A DNA stretch of 64,000 nucleotides, taken from Adiantum capillus-veneris (Eukaryota; Streptophyta; Polypodiopsida; Polypodiales; Pteridaceae). A model generated the notes under the pieces. That model was not told where the DNA came from, did no database searches, and was given only the letters and a program-made list of their open reading frames with translations. Location of the stretch: positions 9,873,501 through 9,937,500 of the forward strand of contig CM043967.1 of the NCBI GenBank assembly GCA_014529385.2. Direction: 5' to 3'. Positions 43,439-53,511 of the stretch are shown piece by piece; position 1 is the first letter of the stretch, and the number at the start of each line of letters is the position of its first letter. The position numbers and the translations under genes are program-made.

Positions 43439-43771
43439 CAGCTCAAGCGAGCGTGGGGAGAAAACAACGAATATCAAGTTTTATGGTTTTGCCAATCAAC
43501 ACCCTAGACGCCAGGAATGCTACAGGAAAAAACGAGCAGAAAACAAAATGAGAAAGAACCCTATGCTTAGGATAAAAGATAAAACTCACTATCTAATGCT
43601 TGTCAAAGCAGAGGATTGTGTAAAAGACCAAATATCAGGCAGATTCTCAAAAGTTCGAAGGGAAGGAACACAAGAGGAAATAAAACAAGTACGGAAGACT
43701 AAAATAGAAACAAAATAAAAAAAATCTCAAAAATCAAACAAGAAAAAACAAAAGACCAAGAGTGGACCAAA
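43439..43771 (+). pseudogene. Basic linker between protease and RT, element 2
   Basis: A frame at 43419-43718 is rich in Lys/Arg (ECYRKKRAENKMRKN; KVRREGTQEEIKQVRKTK) with no recognised domain. It is presumably the spacer between protease and RT, interrupted by a stop before 43772. Confidence 0.45.
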
Positions 43772-44995
43772 TTGGAGCGTAAAAAGAAATACCAAGAACT
43801 AAAACGATCATTACGAGAGGTATGGACGACTGAGGGAGAAAGTGATGGTAAGGAGGAGTCCGAAAAAGGAAACATGAATGTACCATCCCACTATCGGAAA
43901 TTCACCATCCAGGACAGAAAAATCATAATGACACCACCAGTCAGGGAAAGAATAAACCAGGAATCTTACGATGGGCCGGAAAATGCAAAACGGATAGACC
44001 TCGCTGAGCCAAGTGAAAAACCTCAGCCTGTCTATATCGCAACTGATTTAGAGCCTGAAGAAGAAGAACTGATAACACAATTTCTCAAGAATTATAAAGA
44101 TGTGTTTGCATGGTCTTACAAAGACCTCAAAGGAGTTGATCCATCGATATGCCAACATACAATACCATTGAAATCAGATGCCAAACCTAGCAAACAGCGT
44201 CCTTACACATATAATGACATATTTGCTAAACGAATCAAAGAGGAAATTGACAAGCTGATGGATGTTGAATTCATCTATGAAATCGAATATACAGATTGGG
44301 TGTCACCCATTGTGGTTGTCCCCAAAAAGAACGGAAAGTTGCGTGTGTGTGTGTGTGTGAACCTCAAAAAGGTAAATGCAGCCACCATAAGGGATAATTA
44401 TCCCTTGCCGATCACAGGACATGTACTTAAGAGGGTGGCTGGGAAACAGGCTTATTCCTTTTTAGATGGGTTTTCAGGGTATAACCAACTGGCAATTGCA
44501 ATAGAGGATCAACACAAAATAGCGTTTGCCACGGAATGGGGAATATATGCATATAGAGTTATGCCTTCTGGCTTAACCAATGCCCCAGCTACCTTTCAAA
44601 GGTTAATGACTCATGCGTTCAAAGAATACCTGAGAATATTCTTAAAAATATATATGGATGATCTCTGTGTACACTCTCTTCTACGAGAAGAACATATTGA
44701 CCATTTACAAAAGGTATTTGAGAAGTGCAGAACATATCGAATCTGTCTTAACCCGGAACAGTGCATTTTTATGGTTAGGCAAGGCCGCATCTTAGGACAT
44801 ATTGTCTCAAGAAATGGCATAACCACTGACCTAGACAAAATCAAAGTCATAGTAGACTTGCCCAGGCCTACTAATGCGAAACAAATACAATCCTTCATGG
44901 GACACTGCGGATATTATCGAAGATTCATATATATGTATGCAGTCATTGCAGAACCTCTGTATCGTTTGTTAGTCAATTTCGGCTGGCTGGACTGA
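43772..44995 (+). CDS. pol: Reverse transcriptase, element 2
   Basis: 407 codons open. All RT blocks are visible: TDWVSPIVVVPKKNGKLRV, NYPLPITGHVLKRV, SFLDGFSGYNQL (Asp of motif A), YRVMPSGLTNAPATFQRLM, and YMDDLCVHS (catalytic turn, about 44649-44675). GRILGHIVSRNGI and MGHCGYYRRF complete the set. A (TG)n run at 44341-44359 adds an extra Cys-Val pair (VCVCVN where VCVN is expected) in a conserved strand. The frame ends prematurely because of a 4-bp duplication (GGCT) near 44985; without it RNase H follows. Confidence 0.9.
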   Translation: MERKKKYQELKRSLREVWTTEGESDGKEESEKGNMNVPSHYRKFTIQDRKIIMTPPVRERINQESYDGPENAKRIDLAEPSEKPQPVYIATDLEPEEEELITQFLKNYKDVFAWSYKDLKGVDPSICQHTIPLKSDAKPSKQRPYTYNDIFAKRIKEEIDKLMDVEFIYEIEYTDWVSPIVVVPKKNGKLRVCVCVNLKKVNAATIRDNYPLPITGHVLKRVAGKQAYSFLDGFSGYNQLAIAIEDQHKIAFATEWGIYAYRVMPSGLTNAPATFQRLMTHAFKEYLRIFLKIYMDDLCVHSLLREEHIDHLQKVFEKCRTYRICLNPEQCIFMVRQGRILGHIVSRNGITTDLDKIKVIVDLPRPTNAKQIQSFMGHCGYYRRFIYMYAVIAEPLYRLLVNFGWLD

Positions 44996-45605
44996 GGAGT
45001 GTGAAACTTCATTCCAAAAGCTTAAGGAAATCCTTGTATCAGCACCTATACTTAAAGGACCAGATTGGGAAAAGATATTCCATGTTCACATTGATGCATC
45101 TGCATATGCAATTGGGAGTATTCTGGCTCAACCTGGAGACGGAATAATGGATTTCCCAGTTTGTTATGCAAGCCGACAGTTAAATAGTGCAGAGAAGAAC
45201 TACACAACCACTGAAAGAGAGGGGCTAGGAATGATTTATGCTGTAAAGAAATTTTGGCATTATTTGCTCGCAAACAAATTTGTGTTCTTCACAGATCATC
45301 AAGCTCTTTTGTATCTGGTAAATAAACCATGCAATACTGGAAGAAGATGTACACTGGTTTATTATATTGCTAGAATTTGACTTCACAGTGGTAGTCAAAA
45401 AGGGTAAAACTCATCTACGGGCGGATCATCTTTCAAGGTTGCAAAACGGGGAAGCTCCTAAAGAAGTAGACGATGACATACCTGATGCTTATCTTTTCAA
45501 TATTGAAATGATACCCAAATGGTCTCGGGAAATTGTTAGCATTCTTTCCTTTGGAAGTAGATTTGATAACAGGGAAGACAGACCCAAACAACAAACATTT
45601 TGACA
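44996..45605 (+). pseudogene. pol: RNase H, element 2
   Basis: Across small frameshifts: FHVHIDASAYAIGSIL (Asp), YTTTEREGLGMIYAVKKF (Glu) and FFTDHQALLYL (Asp), then the terminal THLRADHLSRL. As in element 1, no additional RNase H precedes the integrase. Confidence 0.82.
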
Positions 45606-45890
45606 AACAAAAAACTTCCAGTTGATTGCAGGACGACTGTATCATTTAGGATCGGACCACATTCTACGATTATGTATAAATCCAGAGTAATTTGAGTATT
45701 ATCTTGAAGAAGCACATGTCCAGAATTGTGCATTTCATTGTTCAACAATGAAAACACACCAGAGACTGAAATAATTAGGGGTTTATTGGCCAACTATGTA
45801 TGCTGACACACACGCTTATGTTAACAATTGTACTATATGTAGTGCCAAACGACCAGAGGATCACGCGACATTGTTTCAAGTAAACATTGC
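45606..45890 (+). pseudogene. First HHCC integrase module, element 2
   Basis: LIAGRLYHLGSDHILRLCINPE leads into EEAHVQNCAFHCSTMKTHQRLK, then LGVYWPTMYADTHAYVNNCTICSAKRP. Both His and both Cys ligands of the zinc module are present, with two in-frame stops. A second module of the same design follows at once. Confidence 0.8.
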
Positions 45891-46766
45891 ACCTGCATGG
45901 AGTCAATATATCATTGATTTCTTAACCACAAGGACATTTCCTAAAAACATAACAAAAGCGCGGAAAAGGGCTATAGAGATGGAGGCTCGCGACTTTAATT
46001 TAATTGGGAATCAACTCTATAAGCGAGGAAAGGATAATCAACTTAGAATCTGTGCAAGTGAAAGTGAATACATGTTGATTCTAGAACATGCACATGGAGG
46101 CATAAGTGGAGGCCATTTTTTAGGCGATAAGATGGCAAAAATTGTCTTAACCACAAGAATGTGGTGGCCTACATTGCATATGGATGATGAGGAGTTCGTA
46201 AAGCGTTGTGACGCATGTTAGCACACCAAAGTGCCGATAAAGAGAGATATGCCACTACGGCCAATGATGGGAGCAAGAGCATTTGCAAAATGGGACATTG
46301 ATTTTGTGGGGCCTATTTCACCCCCTGCATATCGCACCCATACCCAATATATCATTGTGGCTACGGACTATCTCACAAAATGGGAGGAAGCCAAGGCAAC
46401 ACAAAAAGCAGACGCAAGAACCACTGCACAATTTTTGTATGAGAATATCTTTGTACGATATGGGTTACCAATAGAAATTGTCAGTGATCGAGGAACACAT
46501 TTTCTTAATGAAGTCATTGAATATCTACTAGAGGAATTCATGGTCATACATAGAAAATCTGCTCCATATCATCCACAGGCAAATAGACAAGCTGAGGCCA
46601 CAAATAAAACATTGTGCACTGTTCTGACTAAAATTGTATCAGAGTCAAGGACAGACTGGGATCAACAGTTACACTCAACACTATGGGCATACAGGGTAGC
46701 TTACAAAACATCAATAGGAACAACACCGTACAACATGGTGTTTGGCCTAAACGTTATATTACCCAT
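45891..46766 (+). CDS. pol: Integrase second HHCC module and catalytic core (5' part), element 2
   Basis: The second module has LIGNQLYKRGKDNQLRICAS, EHAHGGISGGHFLGDK and MWWPTLHMDDEEFVKRCDAC (one stop after the last Cys, 46219-46221). The core follows with KWDIDFVGPISP, YGLPIEIVSDRGTHF and NRQAEATNKTL, the D,D-E triad. The frame is cut at MVFGLNVILPI by insertion of element 4 at 46767; the matching 3' part resumes at 54988. Confidence 0.85.
46762..46766. other. Target-site duplication (CCCAT), left copy
   Basis: CCCAT precedes the left LTR of element 4 and is repeated at 54988-54992 after the right LTR. A 5-bp duplication is the norm for LTR-retrotransposon integrase. Confidence 0.9.
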
Positions 46767-47010
46767 TGTGCGCTCCTTGCCGCACTGTCGAAGCAAGGGA
46801 CTTGCCAATACACCGTGTGCGAGCCACAAATGGCTCCAAGCACACAACAAGCCTAAACTAGCAAGCTCAAGAGAGCAAAGGGTGTGTCACTCACCGCTCT
46901 ACGCTCGCCTTCGTGGTGGATTCCTCGCCGCAATGAAGAAGAAGCTGCAGTCGTGCCGCGCTCAACCGCTTCGCCGCCGTCGTGCCTTCGTAATGCTCGA
47001 TCGCACACAC

Positions 47011-47077
<67 letters not shown>

Positions 47078-47370
47078 AGGAGGTGAAGAAGAAGAAGATG
47101 GAGATGGAGATGGAGCAAGAGCACTCTTCTATTGCACAAATGAGAGAATGAGTAAAAATTAGGTTTAGTTGGCTTTTATATGAGCTCACCCCATTCACAC
47201 TTGGGCGCCCATGCTTAGCCAACTAATCCCTTGAATGTCCCAGTTAGAGTGCGCCTCTCATCGGCGATCACTCTTACCCTTTTCCTATTGGTCCGACAAG
47301 CCCGGTACCTGACTCTAAATAATACAACGTTTATAGATCATAGGGTGTCCGTGTGCCGTGAGGGTTAACA
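46767..47370 (-). repeat. 3' LTR of element 4
   Basis: On the plus strand TGTGCGC...GTTAACA. It differs from the other LTR by about six substitutions, apparently all transitions, plus microsatellite length. It contains (CT)n then (CA)n at 47016-47078; frames through these encode only repeats. Confidence 0.93.
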
Positions 47371-47372
47371 TG

Positions 47373-47383
47373 CCCCCCTTCCT
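47373..47383 (-). other. Polypurine tract of element 4
   Basis: The minus strand reads GGAAGGGGGG just before the LTR start TGTTAACCC, which fixes the minus orientation. Confidence 0.85.
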
Positions 47384-49002
47384 GATGTAGATTCTGTCCT
47401 TGGAAGCTATTGAGTTGAAGCTGGTTCGTCGAGATAGGACATGGATGTGCGTAGCCTTCTTCAATCACTGCAAAATCAAACAACATTGCCACAGTAATTG
47501 CATTCTCATATACAATTAAAAATCACATGCAATTTTAGGTAGACAAATTGATTGGTAAAAGAATTTCAAACAATTTGTTAGCAATGAACATTAAATTGCA
47601 ATGTAATCAAATGCATTAACAGATGTAAAGGTAGAAAATTAAACAAGTCTGGGGTCGCTAATTTGACGGTCGAAAGGCACTAGAGATCGAATATTAATAC
47701 CATGGGTAAGATTCTTAATTATCTGTGGTCAATTAAGTTGTTTAATCGCGAGAGCCAAGTATTCATGTTCGAGGGCTGACTAGAGGCTATATCTAGAAGA
47801 CCTTGTAGTTAAGCTACGATAAAAGGAATTTCTCATGAAATCATCGCCTGACTGATTACCTTTTCGTTGACCCCCCAAAGTCTTTTCACATTGATTCAAT
47901 TATGATGTGTGTGCTTATTTTGTATGCCTTGGGTTTTTTGCTTTTCAAGGAAAAGCGCCCACACTGGGAACCTCTAGGGCTCTAGTACCATAGGCGATAC
48001 ATGTGAGTGAAGTACCAATTTAAGCAGGGATTTCTCTTCCAGCTTAAAATTTTACATTGTGGCACTGTGATTTTTTGCTTGTTCATTTTCAGCATTTTAA
48101 TTTTGTAACTTTGGGGGGTCATATAACACTGATACACCTCCCCAGGCTCATCACATTAGTAAACTCCCTTTATAATACTTAAGCTAAAGGTCAATAGGGT
48201 TAAGCCCACTAGAAAGCCCTAGTACATTTCACACAATGCTGCCTAAATCGGATTAAGAACCTAAGTAACCATTGCTTATTAGGAAGGCATTCCCCATGGT
48301 ATTAAGAGAAGATTTCTAATACCTAGCTTGGTCAAACTAGCTTAGTCGGACTGCTTGATTTTTACACCTAGACAACTGATTATGACAAAAGATTACATTG
48401 AATTAAATGTTTGATACTAAGCAAATGCGCTGAATATTATGCTACCAATCACAATCAAAGCAAACAAACATGGATGCAAAAAGATAAGGGCAATGCTAAT
48501 GGACATAAAACACCTGATTGTGTTGATGGTCGCGCTTGATTTGAAGTGTGAACGAGAGAAAGGTTCCATGAAGGTCCAAATCCTATCAATAGCAACACGC
48601 TCCTGTACACACTAGGAAACAAAAGGAATACCTCCAGGAGGCACATTAGTGGGAAAAGAGAACTTCGCTAATCTCTCAACTCTAAAACAGAAACACTCCT
48701 ATCGTACTAATCTTACCTACCCTCCATCACTCAAGTGATGAGGATCAAAGGTGTTTTATGGCATAGGTTTCTATTTCACTGTACCAGATGTGACATGTGT
48801 AGGTCTGAGTCAATGTTTTGACTTTTAATGTGCATACTCGTTTGCTAATTGCTCTTGCTCTTTATTTTTTTGTTTTTTGTGAGTATAAAGCTTTATATGT
48901 ACATTCCCTAAGATTGGGAGGTATAGAGGTCAGGGAGAAAGGTTGAGAGGGAAGCAAGTGAATGATGGATGTCCACAAACACTCCCCCCTTCCTTGGGTA
49001 GA
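47384..49002. other. Non-coding 3' region of element 4
   Basis: About 1.6 kb after the gag-protease frame (minus strand) with no supported gene and none of the family palindromes. A second purine-rich run lies near 48982-48991 (minus strand GGAAGGGGGGAG), close to the end of the gene. Confidence 0.6.
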
Positions 49003-52000
49003 TCATACCGTTTGAAATGAGCTTGTCACCCTTTGAAACCAATTGTTCCAGTTGGTAATAGGTGAGGATTTTTGCCAGTAGTTTTCTATTACCCTAGGTG
49101 CCTCGTCAAGTTGCAAGGGTGGTAAGGTACTCTCCCAGGATCGAACTTGAAGTGGTTCATCAGGTGATTCTTGAACACCGGGAGGTGTGGATTCTTTTGT
49201 AGCTTCATGGAGTTCCACTACTATAGATGGAGGCTGTGTAGAAGCTTTTACCTCTATGGATGTATTACATGAGGAGCTAGAAGCTTCATGGGACTCCCCC
49301 CTTCCTGAGCTAGGTGGAACAAATCGTTCTTTCTCTGGTACCCAAACTAGCTCGGGAGCGGGTGTGTAGCATTCTGTGATTTTTTTCTTTCCACGATCAT
49401 TGATTCGTTTTGGAGCTACGGGATTGGGCTCACTTGGGTCAGGTGATAGGTAAGAGCACAATCTACGTTTTGGCACCCAGATTTGATCATTTCCTTGATA
49501 GTAGCCTTGGGCTTCCAATAGTCGTTTAGGGATCCATCGCAACATTTTCTTACTTTTCTTAGAGCGAGTGGTACGTTTCTTACAAGGCTTCTGTTTTTTA
49601 GCACTAGCTATGGTCACTAAAGAAGCTTTAGGGACCCACTTGTATGTTTTCTTCGTTACATTAGGATGAGTCTTGTCAGAAGCGATATGCATTGCTTGTA
49701 GCATATTTAAGGGTACAGGCATTTCATCCCCCTCAGGTGTTACCCAGGTCGTCCCCCTATTTCCCCAAGTGTCTATGGTTGCTGCTAGGTGGACCCAATC
49801 CACATTGTCCGACTCAGTCATCCCAGGTAGGATATCCATATAAGGAGAATCTTGGCCAATGTCTGTATCCTTCTTACAAGTGTAACAATATTGTAGTGGG
49901 GCCGAGTGAACTGTGGTGTCAGAGCGATGATCAATAATGGTTTTACTCCCTAAGGGGTGTACCTTACCAGTCACCAAATCCACTCTAAGGACAGAGTCTT
50001 GGAATTGCAAATAGACATGATTTTTAGACCAATCATGAACCATTTGTGCTTCCCTCATGAATGGTCGTCCTAAAATCATTTCATATGACATAAGGTGTTT
50101 AGAGAAATCCATTACAATGAACGTGTGTCGTACCTTGTGTCCTAGAACTTTGATCTTAAGATCCTTGAGCATCCCCATAGGTTTGGCTATGGTACCATTT
50201 GCCATCTTTACCACAATGTTAGTAACACTGAGGCGGGGTTTTCCCATGGATTCCCAACAATCTTTTGTAACGATGCTAACTCCTGCACCACCATCAAGAA
50301 TTCCCTTTATAGTTAATCCCTTGGTAGTGATGGGTAGGGTCGCATTAGACTCGTCACCTTCAAAATACTGCCCTAATTCGTTAATGGGTACCTCGATCAC
50401 AGACTCGTGTCCATCTAAGTCAAGTGATTGCACATGATTTTCCTCATCAATCATAATCGAGTCAGGCCTATTTGGTTGCGCAAACTGCGGTAATCCCGTT
50501 CGTAGCTCTCCGTTAAGGAATGCTCGAAGTGCAAGGAATAACTCAGGATCTCCATACAGCTTTGCTATGATCGTGGTTCGGACCTCAGAAGACATGAAGT
50601 CCACTAGTTTGGCAACATTCATTGGCATTTTGCAGGGTGTAGGTCCTTGACTAGGAACTGGTGAGGATGGAATCTCATATTCCTCAATGGGATCAGGTAT
50701 TCCTTCGTTAAACATCCTTTCCAACAAGAAAGGTGTATGCTCACTTTCTGATGTCCCGTCCTCACTCCCTTCTTGGATGATACTAGATATGGCTAACGGT
50801 CTATGGTTCATGTGGGGTGGATGAACTTGCGTGGGAAACACTGTGTCATGAATTTTGACATGCATGGGTTCTGGTTCTAGTTTCCTTTGAGTCTCCTCCA
50901 CTAAACCTCTTAGATGTTTCACCTGCTCAATCTCGTCTACTGGGTTTGGGTACGTCCCAATCTTCTTTTTACGATTCTTCCCTTTTTGCCTCTGCGGTTT
51001 ATCTTGGGGGTCTTGGATTGGATTTGGAAACACTTGTGGTGTTTTCAAAGGCTCTTTATGGTTTTCTCTTATTCGGTTTTCATTTGGTTCCATGTTACGG
51101 TTTTCTTTGTCGGTCTTTCCCTTTGTGGTATTGGTTCTAGTCTCCATTGTCTCGACTGAATCTGAATCATCCTCGAGGTCATTCATATACACGGGGTCAT
51201 CTCCTGTTCCTATGTTTGTTTTGGAACTTGGCTTCGAATTTCCCGTATTCTGCAACCTCTTCCTTCGTGTCTTCTTTTTCTTTGCTTGGATAACTGACGC
51301 GGTATCTCTCTCTTCGAGGATATGGCATGGCCCTTGAAGCATGGACCGTGTAATCGCATAAGCGGGTGCGACGGGTGGTATTGGCGATGTCACACTAGCA
51401 ATTTCAACCAAATTTAGGGGTGTGATTTTAGGCGCATTTGGGTTATAGGGGCATTGGGCAATCAAGTGATCTATGCCACAACGATTACATGTGAGTATTG
51501 GCATTGCAGACGTGCTCCCTTGATTCATTTGCATCTGTGCAGCATTCTTTTGCAGCCTAATAGGGCACTCCGCTGCCCGATGTGGTCCACCACACTCGTA
51601 GCATTGAAGAGGTGGCCTCCTAGCCTGGGTGTTGATATTTTGACCTCTGGATGCAAGAGCAGCAGCTTGATAAACCGGCTTGACTTGCCCCCAACAATCT
51701 TCCATGTAGTATATAGGACACTCTTCCAATGTATCAAGTCCGTAGGCAATACTAGTGTCTATTTCCTCCTCACAGCCATCTGCATAAGCATTAGATGGCT
51801 CGCAACCCACTTGGTTCATAGGGGCGACTCTTGGATGCGGGGGCAGCGGTCCTAGCACAGGAGGTGGTAGCGGTGTAGCTTGTACAACATTTTGAGATCT
51901 AGGGACCATGTGTTGCGGTAGTTGCTCAACAGGTGGAGTAGGCATCAATACAGGAGCTCGAGGCGCATCCGTCCAGGCTACAGGTGGCCTATTTGCCATC

Positions 52001-53511
52001 ATACGTTTGATCATTAAACAATCCTTAGCTTGGTGACCATACCTACCACATGCGTTGCAAGTTCCATTAAATTTTACTCTAAACGTAGGGCACTCACCAT
52101 TGTGTTTTCTAGCATCTTCGTCCCCATTGAATTTTTGAGTGAGTTTGGCAATTTGTACTGCCTTACTTCTAGGCTCTCTATCAGATACATGACGCATATT
52201 TTTCGCGATAGATCGACCTATGGTTTGAGCAAACACTGCCAAGTAACCTATGTGAGGAGGCAGGGCCGGTGGAGGTACTCTTGGAATCATATGTGGGAGA
52301 GGGATGGGTACCGGTCTTGGCATATGTGTGGATGATGCAGGATATGGAACATAACCGGGCATAGGTCCACTCGGATAACGGCTAGGGAGCAGCACTCGAG
52401 GAGCATAAGCAAGTGGTACAATTGGAGGTGTGGGGGCCATGTGTGCATAAGGGGCTAGAGGCACATACGGTCGAGGCCCCATATTAGGTACTACGACACT
52501 AGGTAGTGGCACTGCGCTAACCGTAGATGTCATCGGTACATTCTCTGTCAGGCCTATCCCTGGAGTGAGCACTGTGTTTTCCTTAATAGAGGGTTGAGCC
52601 AAGTTAGGGAAGCTAAAGTTGTCGCTCGGAAGCTCAGATTGCATAGAGACCCCAGGTGAAATGACGTAAGATGGGTCCATGGGGCTCATTAGAGGAGTCT
52701 CCATTTGTGATAGAGTAGGCTGTTGAGCCTTGCTCGTATCCAGAAATCTCATGGGGCCAGTTGAGAGTATATTTACCCCTCGGTTTTGCCTTTCTGATTG
52801 AATAATGCCATGGATAACATTACAGATCATTTTCTGTTGATCTTCGATGCTCGTGGCACTAGAGGTGGATTGTACAATCTCTATCCATCCTACATGGTAG
52901 GCGTGGCCAGAGTGTAGATCCGTCAACACCTCAGTGTGGAGGTCGTATGTCCAATGATCATTAATGAACAATCCTTCTAGAGTCGACGTGTTAACGGTTT
53001 CTTGTGAGGTAGAAGCAATGTTGCTCCCCGTGGTTTTACTTGTCACCAACGGTACTCTAGAGGGAACTTCTGAAGGAGGCAACTCAACAGGGCCTTCTTG
53101 GTAAGAAGTTGGCAGGATATCCACATGGACACTCTTTGGGGGTGTGGGGTCCACGTGCGATGTGAAAGGAGAGTCCACTTCCCCACCCCCTTCGTGTGCT
53201 TCATTTGCATCAGGTTCCGAGCGAGTAGCTCTACCTAATGTTTCCATGAAACGGCTAAATATACTAGTACTAGGCTGTGGAGCTTCGGGAGGTGCATGGA
53301 CTTCTCTCTCAGTGTTTTGGGTAGGGTATGCTTCCATGATTTCTGAGTCGGAGGAGGAATCACTAGCGGCTATTTTAGGGTCTTGGGTGGTGCTACCTTG
53401 TGTCCCCGCTGAGGGTCTAGAGCCTATCGTGGATGGGTAATGGGTGTCCGTATGAACAAAGGCACCCTCAATATGCTCGTGTTCTAGCACCCACCCAGAG
53501 CGTAAGTGCAT
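49003..53511 (-). CDS. Gag-protease polyprotein of element 4 (1,502 aa, intact)
   Basis: One uninterrupted frame starting MHLRSGWVLE after the leader. Residues 1-330 are Ser/Thr/Pro-rich and acidic, and 340-420 very Pro-rich. A canonical zinc knuckle CNACGRYGHQAKDC is at 485-498. Two shortened knuckles follow, CYECGGPHRAAEC at 637-649 and CNRCGIDHLIAQC at 675-687. 740-870 is basic. A retropepsin lies at about 1060-1180, with ILDGGAG (Asp 1073), so Gly replaces the usual Ser/Thr of the active site, and ILGRPFM at 1146-1152. W-[VI]-P-[KE] motifs are at 1292, 1326, 1345 and 1390. No typical capsid motif is obvious. It is like the gag-protease of element 2 and family 3. Absence of stops over 4.5 kb contrasts with its surroundings. 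Confidence 0.9.
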   Translation of the reverse strand: MHLRSGWVLEHEHIEGAFVHTDTHYPSTIGSRPSAGTQGSTTQDPKIAASDSSSDSEIMEAYPTQNTEREVHAPPEAPQPSTSIFSRFMETLGRATRSEPDANEAHEGGGEVDSPFTSHVDPTPPKSVHVDILPTSYQEGPVELPPSEVPSRVPLVTSKTTGSNIASTSQETVNTSTLEGLFINDHWTYDLHTEVLTDLHSGHAYHVGWIEIVQSTSSATSIEDQQKMICNVIHGIIQSERQNRGVNILSTGPMRFLDTSKAQQPTLSQMETPLMSPMDPSYVISPGVSMQSELPSDNFSFPNLAQPSIKENTVLTPGIGLTENVPMTSTVSAVPLPSVVVPNMGPRPYVPLAPYAHMAPTPPIVPLAYAPRVLLPSRYPSGPMPGYVPYPASSTHMPRPVPIPLPHMIPRVPPPALPPHIGYLAVFAQTIGRSIAKNMRHVSDREPRSKAVQIAKLTQKFNGDEDARKHNGECPTFRVKFNGTCNACGRYGHQAKDCLMIKRMMANRPPVAWTDAPRAPVLMPTPPVEQLPQHMVPRSQNVVQATPLPPPVLGPLPPHPRVAPMNQVGCEPSNAYADGCEEEIDTSIAYGLDTLEECPIYYMEDCWGQVKPVYQAAALASRGQNINTQARRPPLQCYECGGPHRAAECPIRLQKNAAQMQMNQGSTSAMPILTCNRCGIDHLIAQCPYNPNAPKITPLNLVEIASVTSPIPPVAPAYAITRSMLQGPCHILEERDTASVIQAKKKKTRRKRLQNTGNSKPSSKTNIGTGDDPVYMNDLEDDSDSVETMETRTNTTKGKTDKENRNMEPNENRIRENHKEPLKTPQVFPNPIQDPQDKPQRQKGKNRKKKIGTYPNPVDEIEQVKHLRGLVEETQRKLEPEPMHVKIHDTVFPTQVHPPHMNHRPLAISSIIQEGSEDGTSESEHTPFLLERMFNEGIPDPIEEYEIPSSPVPSQGPTPCKMPMNVAKLVDFMSSEVRTTIIAKLYGDPELFLALRAFLNGELRTGLPQFAQPNRPDSIMIDEENHVQSLDLDGHESVIEVPINELGQYFEGDESNATLPITTKGLTIKGILDGGAGVSIVTKDCWESMGKPRLSVTNIVVKMANGTIAKPMGMLKDLKIKVLGHKVRHTFIVMDFSKHLMSYEMILGRPFMREAQMVHDWSKNHVYLQFQDSVLRVDLVTGKVHPLGSKTIIDHRSDTTVHSAPLQYCYTCKKDTDIGQDSPYMDILPGMTESDNVDWVHLAATIDTWGNRGTTWVTPEGDEMPVPLNMLQAMHIASDKTHPNVTKKTYKWVPKASLVTIASAKKQKPCKKRTTRSKKSKKMLRWIPKRLLEAQGYYQGNDQIWVPKRRLCSYLSPDPSEPNPVAPKRINDRGKKKITECYTPAPELVWVPEKERFVPPSSGRGESHEASSSSCNTSIEVKASTQPPSIVVELHEATKESTPPGVQESPDEPLQVRSWESTLPPLQLDEAPRVIENYWQKSSPITNWNNWFQRVTSSFQTV

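Noticed and set aside
50914-51855. Plus-strand frames within element 4
   Set aside because: They are antisense to the intact gag-protease gene and have no recognisable motifs.
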